Positions 7,482 to 16,158 of a stretch of 64,000 bases of DNA are shown in pieces. Below the pieces are notes generated by a model that saw only the letters and a list, made by a program, of their open reading frames with translations, had not been told where the DNA came from and ran no database searches. Location: NCBI GenBank assembly GCA_015654635.1, contig JAATGP010000049.1, positions 98,332 through 162,331 on the forward strand, given 5' to 3'. The stretch is from Alphaproteobacteria bacterium. Its GTDB lineage: Bacteria > Pseudomonadota > Alphaproteobacteria > Micropepsales > Micropepsaceae. The position numbers and the translations under genes are program-made. How positions within the stretch are numbered: the stretch's first letter is position 1; each line of letters starts with the position of its first letter.

Positions 7482-9107
7482 ATGATTAGTCTTGATAACA
7501 TCAGCAAGCAGAACGGCCATCAGATCTTGTTCATCGAAGCATCGATGGGCATTCAGAAGGGGGAGAAGGTCGGGCTTGTCGGGCCGAATGGGGCTGGCAA
7601 GACGACCCTGTTCCGGATGATCGCGGGGGAAAACCCGCCCGACGATGGGCAGGTGTCGATCGATCCCGGCAAGACCATCGGCTATTTCAGCCAGGATGTC
7701 GGTGAGATGTCGGGCCAGAGCGCCGTCGCGGCGGTGATGGATGGCGTCGGGCCGGTGAGTGCGCTGGCCGCCGAAATGGCCAAGCTCGAAGCCGCTATGG
7801 TCGACCCCGATCAGACCGATGCCATGGACGCGATTGTCGAGCGCTATGGCGAGGTGCAGGGGCGCTTTGAGGAGTTGGACGGTTATGCGTTGGAGGCGCG
7901 GGCGCGCGAGGTTCTCGCTGGCCTCAGCTTCAGCCAGGAACGCATGGACGGCGATGTCGGCGAACTCTCTGGCGGCTGGAAAATGCGTGTGGCACTTGCC
8001 CGGATCCTGCTGCTCAGGCCCGATGCCATGTTGCTGGACGAGCCGAGCAACCATCTGGATCTGGAAAGCCTGATCTGGCTGGAAGCCTTCCTCAAAGATT
8101 ATGACGGCGCTTTGCTGATGACGTCGCATGATCGCGCCTTCATGAACCGTATTGTGGGCAAGGTGGTGGAGATCGACGGCGGTGCGCTCACCACCTATTC
8201 GGGCAATTACGATTTCTACGAGCAGCAGCGCGCCCTCAGCGAAGAGCAGCGCCAAGCGCAATTTGAACGCCAGCAATCGATGCTTGCCAAGGAGATCAAA
8301 TTCATCGAGCGCTTCAAGGCGCGCGCCTCGCATTCAGCACAAGTCCAGAGCCGGGTGAAGAAGCTGGACAAGATCGAACGGGTGGAGCCGCCCCGGCGCC
8401 GCCAGTCGGTCAAATTCGACTTGCGCAGTCCGCCGCGTTCGGGCGACGACGTGGCAAACTTCAAAAGCGTTCACAAGGGCTACAGCCAGCCGATCTATAT
8501 GGGGCTCGACTTTATGGTGCGCCGTAAGGAACGCTGGTGCATTCTGGGCGCCAACGGCGCGGGAAAATCCACGCTGCTCAAGCTCGCCGCGGGGGCAATC
8601 ACGCCGGATCGGGGAACGGTCACCATCGGCAGCAATGTTCGGATGGGCTATTTCGCCCAGCACGCCATGGATCTCTTGGACGGCGACGATACGGTGTTCG
8701 AGTCCCTGGAAGATTCCTTTCCGCAGGCAGGCCAAGGGGCGTTGCGCACGCTGGCCGGTTGCTTCGGCTTTTCCGGTGATGATATCGAGAAGCCTTGCCG
8801 CGTGCTGTCGGGCGGCGAGAAGGCCCGTTTGGTCATGGCCAAGATGCTGTACGACCCGCCCAACTTCCTGGTTCTGGACGAGCCAACCAACCATCTCGAC
8901 ATGGCGACGAAGGAAATGCTGGTTGCAGCGCTGGCGGAGTTCGAGGGCACCATGCTGTTCGTTTCGCATGATCGCCACTTCCTCGCCGCGCTGTCCAACC
9001 GGGTGCTGGAATTGACGCCGGAGGGCATTCATCAGTACGGCGGCGGCTACACCGAATATGTCGCCCGCACGGGCCAAGAGGCCCCGGGTCTCCACCCGGG
9101 CGGTTAG
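7482..9107 (+). CDS. ABC-F family ATP-binding cassette protein
   Basis: A protein of 541 residues with two ABC cassettes and no membrane domain. Cassette 1 has Walker A GPNGAGKT, signature LSGGWKMRVALAR and Walker B LLLDEPSNHLDLESL. Cassette 2 has GANGAGKST, LSGGEKARLVMAKML and VLDEPTNHLD. The charged linker between them (EEQRQAQFERQQSMLAKEIKFIERFK and on) matches the ABC-F interdomain linker that reaches into the ribosomal E site. ABC-F proteins act as translation factors; this one is closest in style to the YbiT group. ATG 7482 starts the family-like MISLDNISKQNG; the frame is open further upstream to 7440 but that part does not look coded. The gene is convergent with the AraC regulator, with 10 bases between stops. 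Confidence 0.9.
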   Translation: MISLDNISKQNGHQILFIEASMGIQKGEKVGLVGPNGAGKTTLFRMIAGENPPDDGQVSIDPGKTIGYFSQDVGEMSGQSAVAAVMDGVGPVSALAAEMAKLEAAMVDPDQTDAMDAIVERYGEVQGRFEELDGYALEARAREVLAGLSFSQERMDGDVGELSGGWKMRVALARILLLRPDAMLLDEPSNHLDLESLIWLEAFLKDYDGALLMTSHDRAFMNRIVGKVVEIDGGALTTYSGNYDFYEQQRALSEEQRQAQFERQQSMLAKEIKFIERFKARASHSAQVQSRVKKLDKIERVEPPRRRQSVKFDLRSPPRSGDDVANFKSVHKGYSQPIYMGLDFMVRRKERWCILGANGAGKSTLLKLAAGAITPDRGTVTIGSNVRMGYFAQHAMDLLDGDDTVFESLEDSFPQAGQGALRTLAGCFGFSGDDIEKPCRVLSGGEKARLVMAKMLYDPPNFLVLDEPTNHLDMATKEMLVAALAEFEGTMLFVSHDRHFLAALSNRVLELTPEGIHQYGGGYTEYVARTGQEAPGLHPGG

Positions 9108-9117
9108 CCGGGTGCTT

Positions 9118-10059
9118 TCACCGGACTGACATTCGTCCCGTCTCGGACGGCTTCTCTCCGAAGCGCTTGGCATATTCCCGCGAGAATCGACCCAGATGGC
9201 TAAAGCCTTCTTCCAGCGCGATGGTGGTAATGGTGGTGCTGCCGTCGGCATTGAGCAGGCGCTGACGAACCCTATCCAGCCGGATATCGCGCAGAAAGGC
9301 CATCGGGCTTGTCTGCCGGAAACGCCGAAAACCGTCGAGCAGGGTACGGGCCGGGGCGTCGGCGGCCTGCGCAATATCAGCCAGACAGATCGCTTGCGAG
9401 GCATTGTCCCGGATGAAGGCTTCGGCCCGCTTGACGGTGAAAGGCGCGGCCGCCGTTTTTTCCTGCCTCGGGCGGCCGTTGCTTTCCAGCAGAAGACCCA
9501 GCAACAACCTCTGATAATCGTAAGTGACCTTGCGGTTGGCCCGCGACAGGTCCGGCTGCCCGGTCATCGACCACAGAATGCGCGCCCAGGATTGTAAGGC
9601 AGGCTTGTGCAGGTCGATGGACAGGCCCAGCTCGGGATTGCTCTGGCCCGTATGCTTGAGAAAAAGCCCGGGTCCGATCCGCAGGATGAACTGCTCGCAG
9701 TCGTCGGAAAGTTCGACATCCAACGGTGCGCCGGGCGGCAGGCAGGCACCATGATACTGGTCCAAGAGAATCTCCTCCCGTCCCACGCGCAGCACGCCAT
9801 GGCCCTGACGGCACAGGATAATCAGGTGGTAGCCCTCAACTTGATTGGCGCGCACATGCATGGGGCCGAACTTGATCGAACCCATGCCAAGTCCGGCCAA
9901 ATCCACATAGTCCATATGGGCTTGCAGCCGCCGCATCGAACCGATGGGGGCGAGTTCGTGGGGCTGCATTACAGTCGAAATGCGATACCGGGTTTCCTCA
10001 ACGTCAGTACTTTCGAAGAGCCGATATCCTTTCAGGTCCAGATCGTGTGCGGTGATCAT
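9118..10059 (-). CDS. AraC/XylS family transcriptional regulator (AndR-like)
   Basis: A protein of 313 residues. The N-terminal ~190 residues form an AraC_binding_2-like ligand domain (a cupin-like GSIKFGPMHVRANQVEGYHLIIL segment). The C-terminal ~100 residues hold the double helix-turn-helix: SQAICLADIAQAADAPARTLLDGFRRF, then TITTIALEEGFSHLGRFSREYAKRFGEKPSE. The gene is divergent from the anthranilate-dioxygenase-type operon. In Burkholderia cepacia DBO1 the andA genes are likewise controlled by an AraC/XylS regulator, AndR. The likely effector is anthranilate. The boxes at 10160-10204 and 14204-14248 are candidate binding sites. No clear ribosome site precedes the ATG. Confidence 0.85.
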   Translation of the reverse strand: MITAHDLDLKGYRLFESTDVEETRYRISTVMQPHELAPIGSMRRLQAHMDYVDLAGLGMGSIKFGPMHVRANQVEGYHLIILCRQGHGVLRVGREEILLDQYHGACLPPGAPLDVELSDDCEQFILRIGPGLFLKHTGQSNPELGLSIDLHKPALQSWARILWSMTGQPDLSRANRKVTYDYQRLLLGLLLESNGRPRQEKTAAAPFTVKRAEAFIRDNASQAICLADIAQAADAPARTLLDGFRRFRQTSPMAFLRDIRLDRVRQRLLNADGSTTITTIALEEGFSHLGRFSREYAKRFGEKPSETGRMSVR

Positions 10060-10159
10060 GCGGCCATTTAGCCCATTAGTTTCCGACTAATTTAATATGG
10101 CACTCTCATAAAAACACAAGAAGTAGGCATGCCTTATTTATAGGCGCACCCCCTTTCCA

Positions 10160-10204
10160 GCCATTTCCGTATAGGGCACGGGCTGGCCTGCCATTTCCGG
10201 ATAG
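10160..10204 (+). promoter_or_regulatory. Direct-repeat operator candidate before the dioxygenase operon
   Basis: Two near-identical 15-bp boxes, GCCATTTCCGTATAG (10160-10174) and GCCATTTCCGGATAG (10190-10204), start exactly 30 bp apart and differ at one base. AraC/XylS activators bind such direct repeats near promoters. The second box ends 32 bases before ATG 10237, so it would overlap or abut the promoter; GATAGT could even serve as a -10. A variant pair with the same 30-bp spacing occurs at 14204-14248. Confidence 0.6.
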
Positions 10205-10236
10205 TTTGCCGCACCGTTCGCGTGGATTTTGGGTCC

Positions 10237-11505
10237 ATGACACAGACTATCCAGAAAGCTCCAACCCCTGATCATGCCCTTGCGGAATTTCCCGCCCGCG
10301 ATGGCTCCCGCATTCCTTACAAAGTCTTCCATTCACCCGAAATATACGCTCTGGAACAGGAGCGCATTTACCGGGGCCGGACTTGGAACTTCCTGGGTCT
10401 GGAAGCCGAGGTGCCGTCTCCGAACGATTTCAAGAGCACTTTTATCGGCGACACACCGGTCGTCCTGACGCGCGGCCCCGACGGAAGGTTATCGGCTTGG
10501 GTGAACCGCTGCGCCCATCGGGGCGCCATGGTGTGCCGGGATCTGCGCGGCAACGCCAAATCCCACAATTGCGTCTACCATCAGTGGAGTTTCGATACGG
10601 AGGGGAGCCTGCTTGGCGTGCCCTTCCGCCGAGGCAAGGCCGGACAGGTTGGCATGCCGCCGGACTTCGATCCCAAGAACCACGGTCTGCGCAAGCTCAG
10701 GGTGTCGAGCTACAAGGGCTTGGTTTTCGCCACCTTCAGCGAGGAAGTCGAAAGCCTGGAGGAATATATCGGGCCGCTCATGCTGGGCTATATCGATCGC
10801 ATCGCGCGGCGGCCCTTCGTCTATCTGGGCTGCACCCGGCAGTATTCAAACTCCAACTGGAAACTCTATTTGGAGAATGTGAAGGACCCCTATCACGCCA
10901 GCCTGCTTCATATGTTTCACACCACCTTCAATATCTTCCGCATCGGGATGAAGGCGCGCTGTGTGACCGATGTCGAGCATGGTTTTCACAGCATCATCCT
11001 GGCGATCAAGGAGAACCAGGAAGCGGCGGCCGAGGATTACAAGGCCCAGAACGTCCGTTCCTACAATGAGGGGTTCCGGCTGCAGGATGACAGTATCCTG
11101 GCCCTGGTTCCGGAATACGATCTGGTCGCGACCAATCACATCCAGCCGATCTTCCCGCAACTCGTGCTGCAGCAGATTCACAACACCCTGGTGGCGCGGC
11201 AGCTGCTGCCCAAGGGGCCGAACAATTTCGAGCTTATCTTTCACTTCTTCGGCTATGACGATGATACGGAAGAATTGCGCGCTCTGCGCATCAAGCAGGC
11301 CAATCTGGTCGGCCCGGCAGGCTATATCTCGATGGAGGACACCGAAGCCACCGAACTGGTGCAGGCCGGCATCGTGCGCGACGGCGATGCGACCTCGGTC
11401 GTCGATATGGCCAAGTCGGCAAACGACCAGGAAGACACCTTAATTTCGGAAAGCCTCATTCGCAGCTTCTGGCGTGCGTATGAAAAGATGATGTTTGCGG
11501 ATTAG
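10237..11505 (+). CDS. andAc: Aromatic-ring-hydroxylating dioxygenase, large (alpha) subunit, anthranilate 1,2-dioxygenase type
   Basis: A protein of 422 residues. The Rieske [2Fe-2S] motif is CAHRG followed by CVYHQW (C-x-H...C-x-x-H). The mononuclear iron site is in ENVKDPYHASLLHMFHTTF (bridging Asp and the two His ligands). Length and segments such as HGLRKLRVSSYKGLVFATF match the AndAc/salicylate-hydroxylase branch of Rieske oxygenases. The enzyme would use O2 and electrons from the ferredoxin to turn anthranilate into catechol, releasing CO2 and ammonia. Order (large, small, ferredoxin, reductase) with a divergent AraC gene matches what I know of andAcAdAbAa of B. cepacia DBO1. The Rieske-oxygenase call is firm; the anthranilate substrate is a good inference, with a salicylate-type substrate as the alternative. 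The start is ATG 10237 (GGG nearby); GTG 10222 is also in frame. Confidence 0.8.
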   Translation: MTQTIQKAPTPDHALAEFPARDGSRIPYKVFHSPEIYALEQERIYRGRTWNFLGLEAEVPSPNDFKSTFIGDTPVVLTRGPDGRLSAWVNRCAHRGAMVCRDLRGNAKSHNCVYHQWSFDTEGSLLGVPFRRGKAGQVGMPPDFDPKNHGLRKLRVSSYKGLVFATFSEEVESLEEYIGPLMLGYIDRIARRPFVYLGCTRQYSNSNWKLYLENVKDPYHASLLHMFHTTFNIFRIGMKARCVTDVEHGFHSIILAIKENQEAAAEDYKAQNVRSYNEGFRLQDDSILALVPEYDLVATNHIQPIFPQLVLQQIHNTLVARQLLPKGPNNFELIFHFFGYDDDTEELRALRIKQANLVGPAGYISMEDTEATELVQAGIVRDGDATSVVDMAKSANDQEDTLISESLIRSFWRAYEKMMFAD

Positions 11506-11517
11506 GCACAGAGAGAC

Positions 11518-12000
11518 ATGCTGGAACACGATATACAGATCACCTACAGGCTCGCGGACCTGCAGGACCGTTATATTCACACCCTGGATTCCGACGCCTT
11601 GGAAGACTGGCCCACTCTGTTCGTGGATGATTGCCTGTACGAGGTCATCCCCAAAGAGAACGAGGATGCAGGGCTGCCCGCGCCGGTCATGCGCTACGAC
11701 AATATCCGCATGCTGCATGACCGCGTGATCTCGCTGCGCCATGCGAACATTTACCAAAAGCCCGTCTACCGGCATTTTCTGTCGGGGATGCGATGGCTGG
11801 CGGGTGCGGACGGTCTTTACCGCATGACGACCAACTACTTGGTCATCAACACCAACCAGACGGGCCAGTCGCTGGTCTACCAGACCGGCACCTATCATGA
11901 CACCGTTGTGGTGGAGGAGGATGGCGTGCCGCGCTTCAAGAGCAAGCGCGTCATCTATGACACGTCGCGGGTGCAGACTTTGCTCGCGGTGCCGATCTAA
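11518..12000 (+). CDS. andAd: Aromatic-ring-hydroxylating dioxygenase, small (beta) subunit
   Basis: A protein of 160 residues, the usual size of the beta subunit, with the SnoaL-like (NTF2) fold. Recognisable segments are DALEDWPTLFVDDCLYEVIPKEN, RYDNIRMLHDRVISLRHANIY and the C-terminal KSKRVIYDTSRVQTLLAVPI. The subunit supports the alpha3-beta3 hexamer and does not carry iron. It starts 12 bases after the large-subunit stop with an AGAGAG ribosome site, in the same operon. Similarity of the RHANIY region to AndAd-type subunits supports the anthranilate assignment. Confidence 0.8.
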   Translation: MLEHDIQITYRLADLQDRYIHTLDSDALEDWPTLFVDDCLYEVIPKENEDAGLPAPVMRYDNIRMLHDRVISLRHANIYQKPVYRHFLSGMRWLAGADGLYRMTTNYLVINTNQTGQSLVYQTGTYHDTVVVEEDGVPRFKSKRVIYDTSRVQTLLAVPI

Positions 12001-12016
12001 TCGCGGAACAGGTTCT

Positions 12017-12328
12017 ATGGGAAACTGGGTCGATATTGCCGATGCCGCGACCGCGGTGGAAGAGGGCGGCGTGGCTGCGTTCCATGCCGGCGGTGTGGCC
12101 GTGGCGCTGTTCAAGATCGATGGCGCTTTCTATGCCCTGCACGATCTATGCAGCCATGGCGCCGCGCGATTGTCGGAAGGTTTTGTCGAAGGCCACTGTG
12201 TGGAATGCCCTCTCCATCAGGGCTTGATCGAAATCGCCACTGGCGCGCCGCGCTCGGCGCCCATCACCGATCCCGTGCGCGCTCTGCCCGTCCGGGTGGC
12301 GGGCGGCCGGGTGGAGGTTGAAGTTTGA
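12017..12328 (+). CDS. andAb: Rieske [2Fe-2S] ferredoxin component of the dioxygenase
   Basis: A protein of 103 residues, typical for a soluble Rieske ferredoxin. It has the cluster ligands CSHG and CPLHQG (C-x-H ... C-x-x-H) around residues 43-64, followed by PVRALPVRVAGGRVEVEV, the usual ending. It carries electrons from the FAD reductase to the oxygenase. ATG 12017 lies 16 bases after the small-subunit stop. The TGA overlaps the TTG start of the reductase, so translation is coupled. Confidence 0.85.
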   Translation: MGNWVDIADAATAVEEGGVAAFHAGGVAVALFKIDGAFYALHDLCSHGAARLSEGFVEGHCVECPLHQGLIEIATGAPRSAPITDPVRALPVRVAGGRVEVEV

Positions 12329-13524
12329 GTGCTGGGGCCTTCGTCATTGTCGGCGGTGGCCAAGCTGGCGCCTGGGTGGCGCGGTCGCTGCGAGGCGAGG
12401 GGTTTTCCGGTCCGATTGTGTTATTCGGTGAGGAGCGGCATTGGCCCTATGAGCGTCCTCCTCTGTCCAAATCGGTGCTGCTGGGCAGTGGTGCCGAGGA
12501 TGAAGGCGTTCTGCTGACCCCGGCGCAAGCGGATCAATTGGGCATTCAGGTGCGGCTGGGCCAGCGTGTTGCTGCCATCGATCGGGGGGCGCATCATCTT
12601 GTCTGTGCCGATGGCACGCGCCAGGACTATGAAAAACTGTTCCTCACCACCGGAAGCACGCCAAGGCTACTCCCTGCTGCGACAGGCGGTGATCCAGGCA
12701 AGCTTCATTACCTGCGCACGCGCGATGATGCGCGGCGGCTGCGGGCCATACTGATACCCGGCCGGCACTTGGCAGTGCTGGGTGGTGGCTGGATCGGTCT
12801 TGAAGTTGCGGCCAGTGCTCGCAAACTGGGGCTCTGCGTAACCGTGATCGAGACAGCCGAACGGGTGTGCCTGCGCTCGGTTCCACCGGTGGTTTCGGCC
12901 TATCTCGAAGCGTTGCATGCCAGCCAAGGTATCACCATTCTGACCGGCCGCACACTTCAGGCCATGGCACAGCACGGCGATACGAACGTCCTGCGCCTGT
13001 CTTGCGGCAGCGAAATCCAGTGCGATGACGTTCTTATCGGAATCGGGGTTCGGCCCAATAGCGAACTTGCGCAAGCCTGCGGTCTGGAGGTCGATAACGG
13101 CATTGTGGTGGACGCCGCAGGGCGCACCAGCGATCCCGATATCTTTGCTGCCGGGGATGTGACGGCCCATATCAGCCGCTTCGCAGGTCATCGAGTCCGG
13201 CTCGAATCCTGGGCGAACGCACAGGCGCAGGCGATTGTGGCGGCGCAGGCGGCGTTGGATAAGCCCGCCCGGTACGACGAAGTGCCTTGGCTATGGTCGG
13301 ATCAGTTCGAGGCCAACATTCAGATTGTCGGCTTTCCGGGCCAAGCGGTGTCCGTCCGGCGCCAGGGCACGCCGGACTCCGGCAAGGGATGCTGGCTGAT
13401 GCTGGACGCCGCCATGGCTGCGGTCGGGGCTGTGGCGATCAACGCTCCGCGTGAATTGCGGTCCGTGCGTAAGGCCATGCAGGCGGGAACGGCGATCGAC
13501 CTGGCAGCGTGGCAGGAAGCCTGA
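12325..13524 (+). CDS. andAa: FAD-dependent NAD(P)H:ferredoxin reductase of the dioxygenase
   Basis: A protein of 399 residues. It shows FAD-binding IVGGGQAGAWVARSLR at the N-terminus, the NAD-binding LGGGWIGLEVAASARKLG near residue 152, and the second FAD motif DIFAAGDV near residue 275. A C-terminal reductase domain (WLWSDQFEANIQIVGFP) follows. This is the pattern of class-III-type Rieske-dioxygenase reductases. It passes electrons from NADH to the Rieske ferredoxin. The start is TTG 12325, overlapping the ferredoxin stop by three bases; no other start fits the N-terminal FAD motif. It is the last gene of the operon. Confidence 0.85.
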   Translation: MSAGAFVIVGGGQAGAWVARSLRGEGFSGPIVLFGEERHWPYERPPLSKSVLLGSGAEDEGVLLTPAQADQLGIQVRLGQRVAAIDRGAHHLVCADGTRQDYEKLFLTTGSTPRLLPAATGGDPGKLHYLRTRDDARRLRAILIPGRHLAVLGGGWIGLEVAASARKLGLCVTVIETAERVCLRSVPPVVSAYLEALHASQGITILTGRTLQAMAQHGDTNVLRLSCGSEIQCDDVLIGIGVRPNSELAQACGLEVDNGIVVDAAGRTSDPDIFAAGDVTAHISRFAGHRVRLESWANAQAQAIVAAQAALDKPARYDEVPWLWSDQFEANIQIVGFPGQAVSVRRQGTPDSGKGCWLMLDAAMAAVGAVAINAPRELRSVRKAMQAGTAIDLAAWQEA

Positions 13525-13536
13525 AGGCCCAGCCCG

Positions 13537-13839
13537 TTATTTGGACGGGCGCACCAGCTTTTCTGGGCGGGGTTCAAATTCTGCGCTGACCGTCGGGTTC
13601 CACTGGAATTTGAACGCCACGATGGAATTGGTGTCCTTCACGCCCGGAACAACCTGCAACGTGCGGATTACGAAATCCCCGACGCTTTTTTCCTCGGGCA
13701 ATTCAAACTTTGCCAGAAGATCGTAGGTGCCGGACGTGGAATAGACCTCTGCTGTTTCCAGCACATTGTCGATCAGATAAGCGGCAACATCAAAGGCCTT
13801 GGAAAGTTCGCACTTGATCTGCACAAAAATGGCTTTCAT
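13537..13839 (-). CDS. Stand-alone Lrp/AsnC ligand-binding (RAM) domain protein
   Basis: A protein of 100 residues that matches only the C-terminal RAM domain of Lrp/AsnC regulators: KAIFVQIKCELSKAFDVAAYLID, EVYSTSGTYDLLAKFEL, and VVPGVKDTNSIVAFKF. It has no DNA-binding domain. Such proteins can bind amino acids or related ligands and may modulate a full-length regulator or an enzyme. The gene is convergent with the dioxygenase operon, 12 bases after its stop. A role as sensor for anthranilate or tryptophan metabolites is inference. Confidence 0.8.
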   Translation of the reverse strand: MKAIFVQIKCELSKAFDVAAYLIDNVLETAEVYSTSGTYDLLAKFELPEEKSVGDFVIRTLQVVPGVKDTNSIVAFKFQWNPTVSAEFEPRPEKLVRPSK

Positions 13840-14203
13840 GGCGCCGCCTCACGAATATCGGTGAATGCTATCCCTGTCCCGCGACGGAGGCAATTGCAGA
13901 GACGCCAACGGCAATGCAAGGCGATGGCGACGGCGCGGGCTCATCCACTCAACCGATACGGTATTGATCACCGACTCATTTCATTGCGGCGGGGCGGGCG
14001 CTTCGGTTCCGCTATAGTTTGAGGCATTTGCGATACCTGATTGCACAGTTGTCGATCACATCGTGGTCGATGACTTGCGGCGCTCGCAACTCGTGCGGAA
14101 GTCGGCGAAGAACACACGGATACGGACTGTATCCCACACGGCAAGTGAGGGATTGTAACGTACACGGATCATCACGATTCGCGCTCCATTGTTTCGGCTT
14201 TTG

Positions 14204-14248
14204 GCCATATCTGTATAGGATTGTGGCTCGCTTGCGCTATCTGGATAG
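14204..14248 (+). promoter_or_regulatory. Second direct-repeat operator candidate (same motif and spacing as 10160-10204)
   Basis: The boxes GCCATATCTGTATAG (14204-14218) and GCGCTATCTGGATAG (14234-14248) again start 30 bp apart. They match the dioxygenase boxes at most positions, including the T-variant then G-variant order before ATAG. They lie 70 bases before ATG 14319 of the exported amidohydrolase. Sharing of motif, order and spacing suggests the AraC-type regulator also controls this cluster. The rest of the 13840-14318 gap shows no other clear feature. Confidence 0.55.
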
Positions 14249-14318
14249 CCGGGCGCGTGAAATTTTGACGACGTAAGCACACGTGACTTTTTCCGGAAGT
14301 CGCATTTGGGATGTTGTG

Positions 14319-16007
14319 ATGCAAAACAAATTTTTCCTTTCCGTCTTGACTGTTTCAGCCGTGTTTTTCGCAAGCGCCGCACAGGCTGCCGATAAGGCCG
14401 ATGCCGTCTATCTCAACGGCAAGGTCTATACCGCCGATGCCGGGGATGGCGTGGTGCAGGGATTTGCCGTTTCCGGTGACCGCTTCCTGGCTACGGGCAG
14501 CAATGCGCAGATGCGCAAATATATCGGCAAGGGCACCAAGGTCGTCGACCTCAAGGGGCATTTCGTCAGCCCCGGTCTGACGGACGATCACTTCCACAAT
14601 GAAGGCGGCGGCACCGGCATGGATTTCTCCCATGTCCGCACGTTAGGCGAACTGCTCACCGTGATCGCCAATACCGCCGCCGCCGCGCCGCCGGGCAGTC
14701 TGCTGACCTCCAACTCCGATTGGCACGAAGCGCAGCTCAAGGAGCAACGCTTGCCTTCGGCCAAAGAACTGGATCAGGCGGCGCCCAACAATCCTGTCGT
14801 CTTGCTGCGCGGCGGCCATTCCTACATCCTCAACAGCGCGGCGCTAAAAAAGTTCAACATCAGCAAAGAGACGCCGGTTCCCGCGGGCGGCGCCATCAGC
14901 CGCGACAAGGATGGCGAACTGACCGGCGAATTGTTCGACAATGCCAAGGCGTTGGTTGTGCTGCCGCCGGAAAAGCCGCTGTCGATGGCCGACATCATCG
15001 CAACCCAGAAAGCGGTCAATCCCTATGGGATAACCGCGGTGCGCATCCCTGGCGCCTACAAGGGCGATATGCTGCAGGCGATCCGGTTATGGAAAGAGGC
15101 CGACGCCACCAGGACGCTGACACTGCGCTACTCGGTCTACATGCCGGGTTTCGCGTTCCGCACGCCCGAACAAGTGGACAAGGCCGTTGCCAGCTGGGGC
15201 GTTAAGCAGGGCGAAGGTGATGACTTCCTGCGTATCGAAGGCATCAAGCTCATCGTCGATGGCGGTTTCGAGGGCGGCCACATCTCGCGCCCCTACCAAG
15301 AGCCTTATGGCAAGGGTGGAACCTATTCCGGCCTCACTGTGGTGTCGCCGGACGCTTACAACGCCGTGGTGCGGGAGATCAGCCGCCTTGGCTGGCGGCC
15401 AACAACCCATGCGGTTGGCGACGCCGCGATCGACGAGGTTCTGACCGCTTACGAATTGGCCAACAAGGAGACGCCGATCGCCGGTAAGCGTTGGGCGATC
15501 GAACATGCTTTCATTTCGCGCCCCGACCTCATCAAACGCATGCAGGCGCTTAACCTGATGGTGTCGGCGCAGGACCATTTGTATTTGGCCGCGCCGGTGC
15601 TGAAGAAATACTGGGGCTGGGATCTGGCCAGCGAAGTCACGCCGGTGAAATCCTATCTGGATGCGGGCTTGCTGGTGGCGGGCGGTACGGATTCGCCCGT
15701 CATTCCGTTCAATCCCTTCTTGGAGCTTTATCATTTTGCCAGCCGCGAGACGATTTCCGACGGTGTTTATGGCGAAGACCAGAAGATCGCTTCGCGCAAG
15801 ATGCTGCTGCGGCTGGATACGATCAACTTCGCCAAATTGATCGGCGAGGAAGATCATCGCGGCTCCATCGAGGCCGGCAAGCTGGCCGACTTTGCGGTTC
15901 TGACCGATGACTTTCTCACGGTCCCGCTCAAGAAGATCCAGGACATGAAAGCCCTGGCCACCTATGTCGGCGGGACGGAGGTCTATCGCGATCCATCCTA
16001 CAAATAG
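14319..16007 (+). CDS. Exported amidohydrolase family protein (YtcJ-like, amidohydrolase_3)
   Basis: A protein of 562 residues with a signal peptide (MQNKFFLSVLTVSAVFFASAAQA). It is a metal-dependent TIM-barrel hydrolase of the amidohydrolase_3 type. The early metal site is in SPGLTDDHFHNEG (H-x-H), later ligands are probably in THAVGDAAID and WAIEHAF, and GGTDSPV gives the late Asp. The C-terminal GSIEAGKLADFAVL is the usual family ending. It probably cleaves an amide or cyclic amide in the periplasm. I chose ATG 14319 because it begins the signal peptide and GGG lies upstream. A homologue of the same length sits at 19138, on the other side of the TonB receptor, which points to related substrates. 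The substrate is unknown. Confidence 0.8.
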   Translation: MQNKFFLSVLTVSAVFFASAAQAADKADAVYLNGKVYTADAGDGVVQGFAVSGDRFLATGSNAQMRKYIGKGTKVVDLKGHFVSPGLTDDHFHNEGGGTGMDFSHVRTLGELLTVIANTAAAAPPGSLLTSNSDWHEAQLKEQRLPSAKELDQAAPNNPVVLLRGGHSYILNSAALKKFNISKETPVPAGGAISRDKDGELTGELFDNAKALVVLPPEKPLSMADIIATQKAVNPYGITAVRIPGAYKGDMLQAIRLWKEADATRTLTLRYSVYMPGFAFRTPEQVDKAVASWGVKQGEGDDFLRIEGIKLIVDGGFEGGHISRPYQEPYGKGGTYSGLTVVSPDAYNAVVREISRLGWRPTTHAVGDAAIDEVLTAYELANKETPIAGKRWAIEHAFISRPDLIKRMQALNLMVSAQDHLYLAAPVLKKYWGWDLASEVTPVKSYLDAGLLVAGGTDSPVIPFNPFLELYHFASRETISDGVYGEDQKIASRKMLLRLDTINFAKLIGEEDHRGSIEAGKLADFAVLTDDFLTVPLKKIQDMKALATYVGGTEVYRDPSYK

Positions 16008-16011
16008 ACGG

Positions 16012-16041
16012 GGTTGCCGCATCTCTAAAGGGGCGGCAACC
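16012..16041 (+). terminator. Hairpin between amidohydrolase and TonB receptor genes
   Basis: An inverted repeat GGTTGCCGC (16012-16020) and GCGGCAACC (16033-16041) with a 12-base loop follows the amidohydrolase stop. There is no T-tract, so it is more likely an mRNA-stability or partial-termination hairpin than a strong terminator. Confidence 0.4.
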
Positions 16042-16158
16042 AATACGAAAAGACGCCGCGCGTAAAGCGGGCGAATGCCTGGTCCAGGCAGAAAAAGAAA
16101 AAACGGACCTGAGGGATGAAGCGCAGAGGAACGTCAGACAATCCACAAGGGGGTTCCT

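Noticed and set aside
13190..13215. A tRNA-like TCGAATCC string
   Set aside because: It lies inside the FAD reductase gene and lacks the other arms of a tRNA.
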